From Bacillota bacterium (GTDB lineage Bacteria; Bacillota; Clostridia; Acetivibrionales; DSM-2933): a DNA stretch of 5,670 bases. This document shows, in pieces, positions 1 through 5,670 of this stretch (the stretch's first letter is position 1; each line of letters opens with the position of its first letter). Made by a program: the position numbers and the translations under genes. The stretch covers positions 1-5,670 of the forward strand of contig JAUZPS010000333.1 of assembly GCA_030705945.1 (NCBI GenBank), written 5' to 3'. The notes below the pieces were generated by a model that searched no databases, was not told the origin of the DNA, and worked only from the letters and a program-made list of their open reading frames with translations.

Positions 1-121
1 AAAGGTAATGGAATAAAGAAATTATTTATAATTATTCCCATACATTACTGCAGATACCACTCCAATTGAATCATTTGATTCCTCTCGAAAGGACATCAGA
101 AATACTGAATGATGGTATTAG

Positions 122-2095
122 TCAAAAAGTCAGAATTTCCTGTGACATCCCGGAAATCTTCCATCCATTTCCTGCCTCTTTATCAAAATTTATAACTACA
201 TTTACATTTTCTTTACTTAAAACATCAAATCCTTCCGTTGCCATTAAATTATAAGTAATTTCTGCTGTTGCTTTACTATCTGAAATTAAATTCGTCTTGA
301 CTTTTATATTATTAAAAACGAATGTATTTTTGAACAAATGCTCTTCTAGGGTTTCTTTATAACTTTCATGGATTTCTGAATTACTATTTAGAAGCGAAAG
401 AATTCCTTTAATATCCTTTTTCTGGATACCACAAAAGAATTGGTTAACAATATAATTTATTTGCTCTTCCGCAGACCCTATAACAACTATTTTGTTTCTT
501 CCATCCCAACTAACTTCTTTATGAGTTGTTTCACTTATAAAACGAAGTGGTACATATGAACTCCCATTTTGAATTTTAGGAGCCCGAACAAGCTGACTCT
601 CGATCCCATTTATAATACAAGACTTGCTACCAATCTGCATTTTGATAGACAAATCATTGTTTGACCCTGAAATTGTTTTTGTATTTGAATCCCATCCGAT
701 TGTTAGTCCTAATTTTTCAAATACTGGTCTAAATGGAACCATTGTTGTTCCATTGTCAATGAATGGAGGATTGTCGAAATTCACTTCTTCATTATTCATG
801 AGTACGCTTATCGCTGAGGCCCCAATACACAGAACACCTATTTCACTTGAATTCCAAACAATATCACCTTTCTTCGTAACCATTAAATCTGAAGGTATAT
901 CTTCAGGATTATTTCTTATTACCATAAACCTTTCATTGCCGTTCTTATCGAGGGAGTATAAATTACCTGCAAAATCTGAAAAATAGACATTTCCCGAAGT
1001 ATCTGCTACAATATCATCAGGATGGCCCTTATAACCGTTTGGCGGGTTATAAATCCACTTGATTTTATCATTATTATCATAGGATACTATGCCACTATCA
1101 TAATTTTTATCCTTTGTGTCTTTAATTAGAGTATTGTAGTAATAATATCCTCCATTCCAACTGTTTCTAGATATATAATTACCAGAATTTAATTTCGCTT
1201 CTTCAACTGTTGTCAAAATATGTCCGTCTTTGGAATCAATTACCTCACTATTTTTCCCATTTCTATTATGTATATAACGTTGATTATTTATAGCAATATC
1301 TCTTCCGAAATCATCTGAATTAATGGACCATCTGACTCTCCCTTGAGAATCTAATGAATATAGCTTCTTATCTGTAACAATAATAATATTTTCTGAATCT
1401 ATAATTTTAATATCGTACACATTTGAAAATTTTAAGGAAGAAGGGAGAACCTTAATCTTGACAATATCAGTATTTATCCAATTCAATTTACCTTTTTCAT
1501 CATATGAACAAATTCCATCTTCAGTAGAAATTATAAAATTCCCTTTATCATCTCCAGCAAGTCCGCTACCTCTGTAATAATCCAATGCATTTTTCACCAT
1601 ATAATTACATATATCATTGCCATTTTTATTCATAACATGCACCGAAACATTGAGTGGATCATTAGTATCATTACGTTCTAATGGACATACTGCATATACT
1701 CTTCCATCAAGGGATACGGATATATCTCCAAGCGACTCAAACTTTCGATTCCATAGTTTTTCTCCTTTTGGATCAACTGCGAACAAAGTACCTACTATGT
1801 TCATAAAATAAATAGTTCCTTCAGCATCCTCAATCACGTTAGACGAGGTATTGGTCTCATATCTCCACTTAATATCATATAGACCTGGATTAACAAATTT
1901 CAAACCATTCTTTATCTCGTGCCAGTAATAATCGTATATCTTAAAATCAATAGGTGTCGTTTTTTTATAATCAAGTCTTTTACCATGATATATATTTGAC
2001 TCTAATGCAGACACTTGAATAAAATTCAAAACAAACAGATTGACAACAGCGCAAAAACACAAGAATACTCTTAGTAATTTATTTATTTTGGGCAT
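122..2095 (-). CDS. Secreted PQQ-type beta-propeller protein with copper-amine-oxidase-like stalk domain and C-terminal NTF2-like domain
   Basis: The product is 657 residues from the ATG at 2093-2095. A GTG nine bases upstream is in frame but lies inside the ribosome binding site, so the ATG is preferred. Residues 1-30 form a signal peptide (basic start, long hydrophobic core, VSA cleavage site); there is no lipobox. Residues about 75-427 contain roughly eight units of the form 'G.lys.D..G..rW', for example LFAVDPKGEKLW, LYSLDSQGRVRWS and LYSLDKNGNERF, which is the pattern of PQQ-like/BamB-like beta-propellers. Residues about 428-540 form the stalk domain (copper amine oxidase N-terminal-like), with its two hallmark motifs MVPFRPVFEKLG...W and YVPLRFISE...VSWDG. 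Residues about 542-657 resemble an NTF2/SnoaL-like fold, with a typical opening helix (INYIVNQFFCGIQKKDI) and a closing strand (GWKISGM). The family members known to me are extracytoplasmic; the propeller most likely binds a ligand or partner and the stalk displays it. No catalytic residues are recognisable. Domain calls are fairly sure, biological role is not. Confidence 0.9.
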   Translation of the reverse strand: MPKINKLLRVFLCFCAVVNLFVLNFIQVSALESNIYHGKRLDYKKTTPIDFKIYDYYWHEIKNGLKFVNPGLYDIKWRYETNTSSNVIEDAEGTIYFMNIVGTLFAVDPKGEKLWNRKFESLGDISVSLDGRVYAVCPLERNDTNDPLNVSVHVMNKNGNDICNYMVKNALDYYRGSGLAGDDKGNFIISTEDGICSYDEKGKLNWINTDIVKIKVLPSSLKFSNVYDIKIIDSENIIIVTDKKLYSLDSQGRVRWSINSDDFGRDIAINNQRYIHNRNGKNSEVIDSKDGHILTTVEEAKLNSGNYISRNSWNGGYYYYNTLIKDTKDKNYDSGIVSYDNNDKIKWIYNPPNGYKGHPDDIVADTSGNVYFSDFAGNLYSLDKNGNERFMVIRNNPEDIPSDLMVTKKGDIVWNSSEIGVLCIGASAISVLMNNEEVNFDNPPFIDNGTTMVPFRPVFEKLGLTIGWDSNTKTISGSNNDLSIKMQIGSKSCIINGIESQLVRAPKIQNGSSYVPLRFISETTHKEVSWDGRNKIVVIGSAEEQINYIVNQFFCGIQKKDIKGILSLLNSNSEIHESYKETLEEHLFKNTFVFNNIKVKTNLISDSKATAEITYNLMATEGFDVLSKENVNVVINFDKEAGNGWKISGMSQEILTF

Positions 2096-2100
2096 AAGTT

Positions 2101-2108
2101 TCACCTTT
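2101..2108 (-). promoter_or_regulatory. Ribosome binding site that fixes the start of the PQQ-propeller gene
   Basis: On the minus strand this reads AAAGGTGA and ends 5 bases before the ATG at 2093-2095, a near-ideal Shine-Dalgarno spacing. The competing in-frame GTG start (2102-2104) is part of this very motif, so it would have no binding site of its own at a proper distance. Confidence 0.75.
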
Positions 2109-2137
2109 CAAACTTGAAGTATTATTTTCCGCAAATT

Positions 2138-2146
2138 ATTATACCA
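2138..2146 (-). promoter_or_regulatory. Extended -10 promoter of the PQQ-propeller gene
   Basis: The minus strand shows a perfect TATAAT (2138-2143) preceded by TGG (2144-2146), which gives the extended -10 form TGnTATAAT. At 17-bp spacing the -35 position reads TTAGCC, only a partial match to TTGACA, as is common when an extended -10 is present. Transcription would start near 2131, which gives a leader of about 35 bases that includes the ribosome binding site. It indicates the gene is transcribed on its own as well as, or instead of, by read-through from upstream. Confidence 0.6.
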
Positions 2147-2260
2147 TTTATTTATAATAAGGCTAAAAGAATTTTAAGATATTCTTTCACTTTTTTCATA
2201 CCTGCGCCAAGCAAAAAAATAAATTGATATGTATATTAAAAGCGCTATGAATCTTACATC

Positions 2261-2308
2261 TGCCAATCACAAAATAACTAACGCTTTAACGTTATTTTGT
2301 GATTGGCA
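2261..2308 (-). terminator. Perfect 18-bp stem-loop directly after the stop codon of the RCC1-repeat gene
   Basis: TGCCAATCACAAAATAAC (2261-2278) and its exact complement (2291-2308) enclose a 12-base loop. The stem starts 3 bases beyond the TAG stop at 2312-2314, so in position it is the likely 3' end structure of the upstream gene. Neither side is followed at once by a T tract, so it is not a textbook intrinsic terminator. It may instead protect the mRNA 3' end, or be a bidirectional or Rho-assisted stop. A small repeat element or palindromic binding site is another possibility. The pairing is directly visible; the terminator role is inferred from position. Confidence 0.5.
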
Positions 2309-2311
2309 AAC

Positions 2312-4909
2312 CTATCTACTAATTTCAGCCAAATTATTGGCGCCATCCCAATCAATACTGACTCCAAGGGCTTCACTGATAGCTCTCAAGGGAAGCAGTG
2401 TTCTACCTTTAACTAAAACAGCAGCTACATCAATTTTAATGTCATTCGATTTTGTTTTAATAGTCTTATCACCGATTTTTGCCATAATCTTATTATCGCC
2501 TTTAATAATACTGGCAGTTTTTGTTTTATCATCCCAAGAGACATTGCAACCAATAGCTTCACACAAAGCGCGTACTGGAACCAACAGCCTTCCATTTTTA
2601 AGAGCCAAAGGCGTATCGAGACTTAACAAATTTCCTAAAACACTGATTTTTGCGTTTGATAAAACAAGTTCATCATTACTGGAATCAATGATAATCTGAT
2701 CCTTTGATATGACCTCTACCTTGTACTCCATCGATTGCAAGATTTGTCCATTATCATCAGCAGTTATATGATAGCTGATAACCCCACTCTTATCCATACC
2801 CGGAATCAAAGCGGTATAATAATCTCCAGCCCTCTTATCAAGTGAGATTTCTTTTTTATTGGACAAAATAATTTTGGCATCTTTAATGCTGGATGAATCC
2901 TTTATTTTGAATGTTGCATCAATATCTTCATTTATTCCAACAGATTCGTAATTAAAATGTTCTATTCTATTATCATCATTGAATGCTCCCACGTTCATGA
3001 AATTAATTAATTCGCTTTGGTCTCCGGAGTAATTCGGATTGGAACATCCCCAGAAAAGCAGGGTTCCGTCTTTTTGTAGCGCAAATCCATCCGTATCGCC
3101 TAATTGCGCCCAAGTGACATCATCAAGAATTTTTTGAGGCTTGTCAACAGAATTAACAGGACCTAGACCAATATTACCATAACTATTTGAACCCCATGCG
3201 TAGAGACACCCGTTATTTAACAATACAGCCCCTTTAACATAATTAGTACCAGGTCGCGCCCAAGTAACATCATCAAAAATTTTCTGAGGTTTGTTCGCAT
3301 CATTTTCCAAATCAGTGTCTATGGGTTTGGTTTCACTGTTTTTTCCCCAAATATATAAACTTCCATCTTCAAGCGTCGCAGAACAATATCCATTAATTTT
3401 ACTCGCATTTTCCAAAAGCTTTATCATTTTTATTTTTGTCCCATCCGAACCATTGTTTTGAGTTGTTTCGTGTGAAAGAGAAAATGTCCATAAGCTTTTA
3501 TCCTTACAAATCGCAATTCCTGAATTGATGTAAGAGTAATATTGAGCTGAAACTACATTATCCATTACCTTAATAAAGTTATTTGTATTGGTGTTTGAAT
3601 TATCACCAGATTGTAAAATATCTCTTACCCAAAGTTCATCATTCTTTATATAATAATCACTATTTTCATTGACATTATCTCCAGAATCTGAATAGGAATT
3701 ATTTTTATCAGATGTAATTTCACCATTAAATCTTACTAATTCATATGAAACTGAATCAACAGATCGGTATATCCATTTGCTGCCATCAGTTTTTTCTATT
3801 ACACCATTGTCAAAGATATCTTTTATGTTATCTGCTTCTTTAGTCCGAGTACAATTACCTTTTTCAAAGCAAAGTTTCCAAAGGGTGTTGTTATTGGTCA
3901 GAGCCCATATACATGGAGAAGCAGTTTTAAACCAATTTGTTTTAAACTTCATAACATTCTTTAGAGCCGGTCTTGGTAAACTATAATTACTTACCGGAGG
4001 TATTGAACCCATTTGACAGATTGAGCCATCATTTTTTACCGCTAAAATATGGCTAGAGTCATTGTTCGCATATTTAACATTACTGATTAGTTTTTGTGGA
4101 TATGTTGATATTTGAGTCATAGGTAAGTCATTAATATACAAGGAAAATAATGTTCCATCCTCCTTTATGGCGCAGCCTTCATCTGCATATTTTACATTTT
4201 TTAATACAAGAGATGAGCCCAAAATTTCGGAATTATTCGATAAATCTATAGACCATAATGTTTTATCCCTTTTTATAAAGTAATGTCCACTTGTAAAAAT
4301 AACATTATCTGATATTTTTGTTATTTTATTTTGAGGTTTCTTTCCATAGTAATTAGTGTTGTTTGCTATACTAAATAATGTCCCCTTGCTGTCAATAACA
4401 TTTATGTAGACATCACAAACTCCAAAAGATTTTGCTCCCTTATAAATCATTTTAGGTTTATTCTCAATAAGTTGTTCTTTAGAAACAGAGTTCACATCAA
4501 AATCCCATGTCCATACCGAATCATCTTTTTTTAATACAACTAGGCCAGATACAGATTGTACATTATCCATTATTTTTGTTGGAGCATTACTTTTTGAAGA
4601 ATCACTTTCAGATTGTACATTAGCATCTATATCAAATACCCAAAGACTCCCGTCTTTTTTTACTCCCAAAGTAAACATATAATGACTATAAAAATCAACA
4701 TAGTTCTCCCCAATTTTTGTATATTTGCTTCCATAATCAAAAAAAGGTATTTTCCAAAGAGTTCCATCCTCTTTCAATGCAGCATATGACATTGCCTTCA
4801 CAAAGCCGATATTGTTAGTTGTATCAGCCGCAAAGCCATAGATGGTGTAAAACGACATAATAGATGTAGAAATAAAGAAAATTAATAAAAATTTTTTTAA
4901 GTATCCCAT
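2312..4909 (-). CDS. Large secreted RCC1/propeller-repeat protein with Ig-like module and C-terminal stalk domain
   Basis: The product has 865 residues. It starts at an ATG preceded by GAGGTG with a 7-base spacer (4917-4922). Residues 1-27 are a signal peptide (GYLKKF start, hydrophobic core, cleavage near GFA/A). From about residue 44 to 625 there are 14 units with the core 'lk.DGtLW.w', 35 to 51 residues apart. Examples are LKEDGTLWK (45), VKKDGSLWVF (83), IKEDGTLFSL (248), TLEDGSLYIWG (512), LLNNGCLYAWG (563) and LQKDGTLLFWG (611). The last three, with YIWG/YAWGSNSYGNIGLG, are recognisably RCC1 repeats; the earlier ones are divergent. Fourteen units would fit two seven-bladed propellers. 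Residues about 645-735 look like an Ig/fibronectin-type module, ending in SYHITADDNGQ. Residues about 750-865 form a two-motif copper-amine-oxidase-like stalk (LLVPVRALCEAIG...SWDD and LLPLRAISEALG...DWDG), which runs to the C-terminus. Asn/Ser/Asp-rich linkers occur near residues 400-418 and 433-444. Likely a cell-surface or exported binding protein; no enzyme motif is seen. Confidence 0.9.
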   Translation of the reverse strand: MGYLKKFLLIFFISTSIMSFYTIYGFAADTTNNIGFVKAMSYAALKEDGTLWKIPFFDYGSKYTKIGENYVDFYSHYMFTLGVKKDGSLWVFDIDANVQSESDSSKSNAPTKIMDNVQSVSGLVVLKKDDSVWTWDFDVNSVSKEQLIENKPKMIYKGAKSFGVCDVYINVIDSKGTLFSIANNTNYYGKKPQNKITKISDNVIFTSGHYFIKRDKTLWSIDLSNNSEILGSSLVLKNVKYADEGCAIKEDGTLFSLYINDLPMTQISTYPQKLISNVKYANNDSSHILAVKNDGSICQMGSIPPVSNYSLPRPALKNVMKFKTNWFKTASPCIWALTNNNTLWKLCFEKGNCTRTKEADNIKDIFDNGVIEKTDGSKWIYRSVDSVSYELVRFNGEITSDKNNSYSDSGDNVNENSDYYIKNDELWVRDILQSGDNSNTNTNNFIKVMDNVVSAQYYSYINSGIAICKDKSLWTFSLSHETTQNNGSDGTKIKMIKLLENASKINGYCSATLEDGSLYIWGKNSETKPIDTDLENDANKPQKIFDDVTWARPGTNYVKGAVLLNNGCLYAWGSNSYGNIGLGPVNSVDKPQKILDDVTWAQLGDTDGFALQKDGTLLFWGCSNPNYSGDQSELINFMNVGAFNDDNRIEHFNYESVGINEDIDATFKIKDSSSIKDAKIILSNKKEISLDKRAGDYYTALIPGMDKSGVISYHITADDNGQILQSMEYKVEVISKDQIIIDSSNDELVLSNAKISVLGNLLSLDTPLALKNGRLLVPVRALCEAIGCNVSWDDKTKTASIIKGDNKIMAKIGDKTIKTKSNDIKIDVAAVLVKGRTLLPLRAISEALGVSIDWDGANNLAEISR

Positions 4910-4916
4910 ACTTGTT

Positions 4917-4922
4917 CACCTC
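4917..4922 (-). promoter_or_regulatory. Ribosome binding site of the RCC1-repeat gene
   Basis: The minus strand reads GAGGTG, 7 bases before the ATG at 4907-4909. This is a strong Shine-Dalgarno match, and the protein then opens directly with a signal peptide, so the start is well supported. Confidence 0.75.
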
Positions 4923-4963
4923 AAATATTTTAATTTTGGAATCGCATAAAAATCAATTAATTC

Positions 4964-5019
4964 TATACATTTGCCTTCCGCTAATACCGATGCTTTAACG
5001 GGGTTTTGGACTATGTATA
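4964..5019 (-). promoter_or_regulatory. Candidate structured 5' leader (nested stems) of the RCC1-repeat gene
   Basis: In the RNA of the minus strand an outer 7-bp stem (TATACAT, 5013-5019, with ATGTATA, 4964-4970) encloses an inner 7-bp stem (CCGTTAA, 4995-5001, with TTAGCGG, 4978-4984) that closes a 10-base loop. The inner stem needs one G-U pair, which exists only in the minus-strand RNA; the plus-strand RNA would have an A-C mismatch there. The element is a GC-richer island in very AT-rich surroundings, and its near edge is 54 bases from the start codon. It does not match any riboswitch consensus I can recall, including c-di-GMP I and II. It could be a cis-regulatory RNA, an operator with dyad symmetry, or chance. 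Confidence 0.35.
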
Positions 5020-5070
5020 ATCTTTTTCGAAACTTATATATCCTTTATGGAAAAAAATACTGATGATTTT

Positions 5071-5079
5071 ATTTTAACA
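5071..5079 (-). promoter_or_regulatory. Possible extended -10 promoter of the RCC1-repeat gene
   Basis: The minus strand reads TGTTAAAAT, a TGn extension followed by TAAAAT (five of six matches to TATAAT). No good -35 hexamer lies at the usual distance. Transcription from here would give a leader of about 155 bases that includes the nested stem-loop at 4964-5019. In such AT-rich DNA this match could be accidental. Confidence 0.3.
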
Positions 5080-5101
5080 TATTTTTAGGATTTATGAGTA
5101 T

Positions 5102-5225
5102 AGTAACCTGAAATTCAGAAAAAACCTGCTTCTTTATATGCCATCTTGGATTATCGCACCCCCGGGAGCTCATGGATGATGTGATGCCTTGGTCAGAGCA
5201 GGTTCAACAAGAATTCAAAAAGTAA
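5102..5225 (+). pseudogene. Decayed C-terminal fragment of a possible IS66-family transposase
   Basis: In one plus-strand frame (from 5102) the translation includes KNLLLYMPSW; in another frame it gives RELMDDVMPWSEQVQQEFKK and a stop at 5223-5225. The string 'ELMDDVMPWSE' resembles the end of Firmicute IS66 transposases as I remember it (an E-L-L/M-D-D-L/V-M-P-W-S type ending). The preceding YMPSW text in the other frame would fit the segment just before it, so a frameshift near 5150-5160 is implied. No upstream transposase sequence is present, because gene-leader sequence lies immediately to the left. It is therefore a dead remnant at most. The assignment rests on a short motif and on memory, without an alignment. 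The other 180 bases between this and the right-hand gene contain only a terminator-like hairpin. Confidence 0.4.
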
Positions 5226-5312
5226 TGTTTAAAAAGCCTGAAAGTATTTTATCTGGCACAGGTCAAGCTGTTTTTGTAAAAGCGCATTATTAATTCCTTT
5301 TTTTGGCAAAAT

Positions 5313-5365
5313 AAAAATCTCCTCAAACTTTCTAATAGTTACATTAAAAAGTTAAGGAGATTTTT
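5313..5365 (-). terminator. Intrinsic terminator of the membrane-anchored protein gene
   Basis: The arms AAAAATCTCCT (5313-5323) and AGGAGATTTTT (5355-5365) are exactly complementary. The stem continues inward, with a small asymmetric bulge, through AACTTT (5326-5331) and AAAGTT (5348-5353). Read on the minus strand, the stem ends in a run of U residues (AGGAGATTTTTAT). It lies about 40 bases after the stop codon at 5406-5408. Since a T run follows on the plus side too, it could stop transcription from both directions. Confidence 0.75.
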
Positions 5366-5405
5366 TATTTGTAAAAATTACGAATTATTTGGGCTCTTTC
5401 TTAAA

Positions 5406-5670
5406 TTACACTACAACATTTCCTTTTTTCATCTTTCGAACAAGTAAAAAAGTTACTAGGGCAAGAGCAAGCAATGATGCGATTATACATAAAACACTCG
5501 TTGTACCGCCTTTTTCATTAACAATTTCCGAACCGCCTGTACTTTTACCAGTTGTATTCTGATTGCTCAGGCCGTATGTTGACAGTTTTTTAACTTCTGC
5601 TTTGAAATCATTTGGCGCAAGCTTTGTTTTAGATACTATTTTGTCTTTGTTCTTATAATCTTTCAGCGCT
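5406..5670 (-). CDS. C-terminal end of a membrane- or wall-anchored surface protein (partial)
   Basis: The window edge cuts the gene, and only the last 87 residues are present, in the frame whose first full codon is at 5667-5669. They consist of a Lys-rich segment (ALKDYKNKDKIVSKTKLAP), a Thr/Ser/Gly-rich stretch (QNTTGKSTGGSEIVNEKGG), one hydrophobic transmembrane helix of about 21 residues (VLCIIASLLALALVTFLLV) and a basic tail (RKMKKGNVVV). This is the layout of a C-terminally anchored exported protein with the tail inside the cell. It looks like a sortase-sorting signal but lacks an LPXTG-type motif; NEKGG stands where such a motif would be. The type of the extracellular part cannot be told from what is visible. 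It is followed by a good terminator, so it is probably not co-transcribed with the next gene. Confidence 0.8.
   Translation of the reverse strand, partial: ALKDYKNKDKIVSKTKLAPNDFKAEVKKLSTYGLSNQNTTGKSTGGSEIVNEKGGTTSVLCIIASLLALALVTFLLVRKMKKGNVVV

Noticed and set aside
10..38. Weak hairpin GGAATAA...TTATTCC downstream of the PQQ-propeller gene
   Set aside because: It has only 7 mostly A-T pairs, a 15-base loop and no following U tract, so it is not a credible terminator.
624..986. Plus-strand open frame of 120 codons
   Set aside because: It is antisense to the stalk domain of the PQQ-propeller gene, whose coding assignment is secure; the frame has no recognisable domain.
122..2095. Reading the stalk-domain protein as a true copper amine oxidase
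   Set aside because: Only the N-terminal-like stalk motif is present; the catalytic domain, with its topaquinone tyrosine and copper histidines, is absent.
2102..2104. GTG start that would lengthen the PQQ-propeller protein by three residues
   Set aside because: It overlaps the AAAGGTGA ribosome binding site, while the ATG at 2093-2095 is correctly spaced from that site.
2229..2699. Plus-strand open frame of 156 codons
   Set aside because: It lies almost wholly antisense to the stalk-encoding end of the RCC1-repeat gene, spans the inverted repeat, and shows no ribosome binding site or domain pattern.
2283..5000. The 9-mer GCTTTAACG in the loop of the 2261-2308 hairpin (2283-2291) and in the leader stem-loop (4992-5000)
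   Set aside because: Nine bases shared between two AT-rich intergenic regions is close to chance, and the flanks do not match.
5016..5021. Plus-strand TATAAT that could drive transcription to the right
   Set aside because: There is no -35 match or TGn extension, and no intact gene lies downstream; the hexamer is part of the stem arm of the leader element.

Overview
The window looks like a chromosomal stretch of an AT-rich, Gram-positive Firmicute, most likely a clostridium. The grounds are the low GC content by eye, the strong GGTG-type ribosome binding sites, Firmicute-style signal peptides, two secreted proteins with 'copper amine oxidase N-terminal-like' stalk domains (a family typical of Clostridia and Paenibacilli), and a possible remnant of an IS66-type transposase. 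The species cannot be named from the sequence alone.

All convincing genes read on the minus strand, so transcription order runs from right to left. (1) At the right edge lies the 3' end of a gene for a protein with a C-terminal membrane anchor (5406-5670). It is followed by a long hairpin that looks like an intrinsic terminator (5313-5365). (2) The 5102-5225 interval holds a short, frameshifted plus-strand fragment that resembles the extreme C-terminus of an IS66-family transposase. (3) The roughly 200 bases upstream of the next gene contain a possible promoter and a nested stem-loop (4964-5019) that would sit in its 5' leader. (4) A large secreted protein of 865 residues (2312-4909) carries 14 RCC1/propeller-like repeats, an Ig-like module and a C-terminal stalk domain. 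(5) A perfect 18-bp inverted repeat (2261-2308) begins 3 bases after its stop codon. (6) A second secreted protein of 657 residues (122-2095) has its own extended -10 promoter and combines a PQQ-type beta-propeller, the same stalk module and a C-terminal NTF2-like domain. (7) The first 121 bases, downstream of that gene, hold only weak AT-rich hairpins and no recognisable gene or terminator.

The two complete genes share an architecture: signal peptide, then a beta-propeller of one kind or another, then a two-motif stalk domain. They look like a functionally linked pair of extracytoplasmic proteins, probably cell-surface display or sensing/binding proteins, although no catalytic function can be read from either. 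Each seems to have its own promoter and end signal, so they are probably separate transcription units rather than an operon. I found no CRISPR array, tRNA, rRNA or defence system. The most unusual items are the double-propeller-sized repeat array and the structured leader in front of it.
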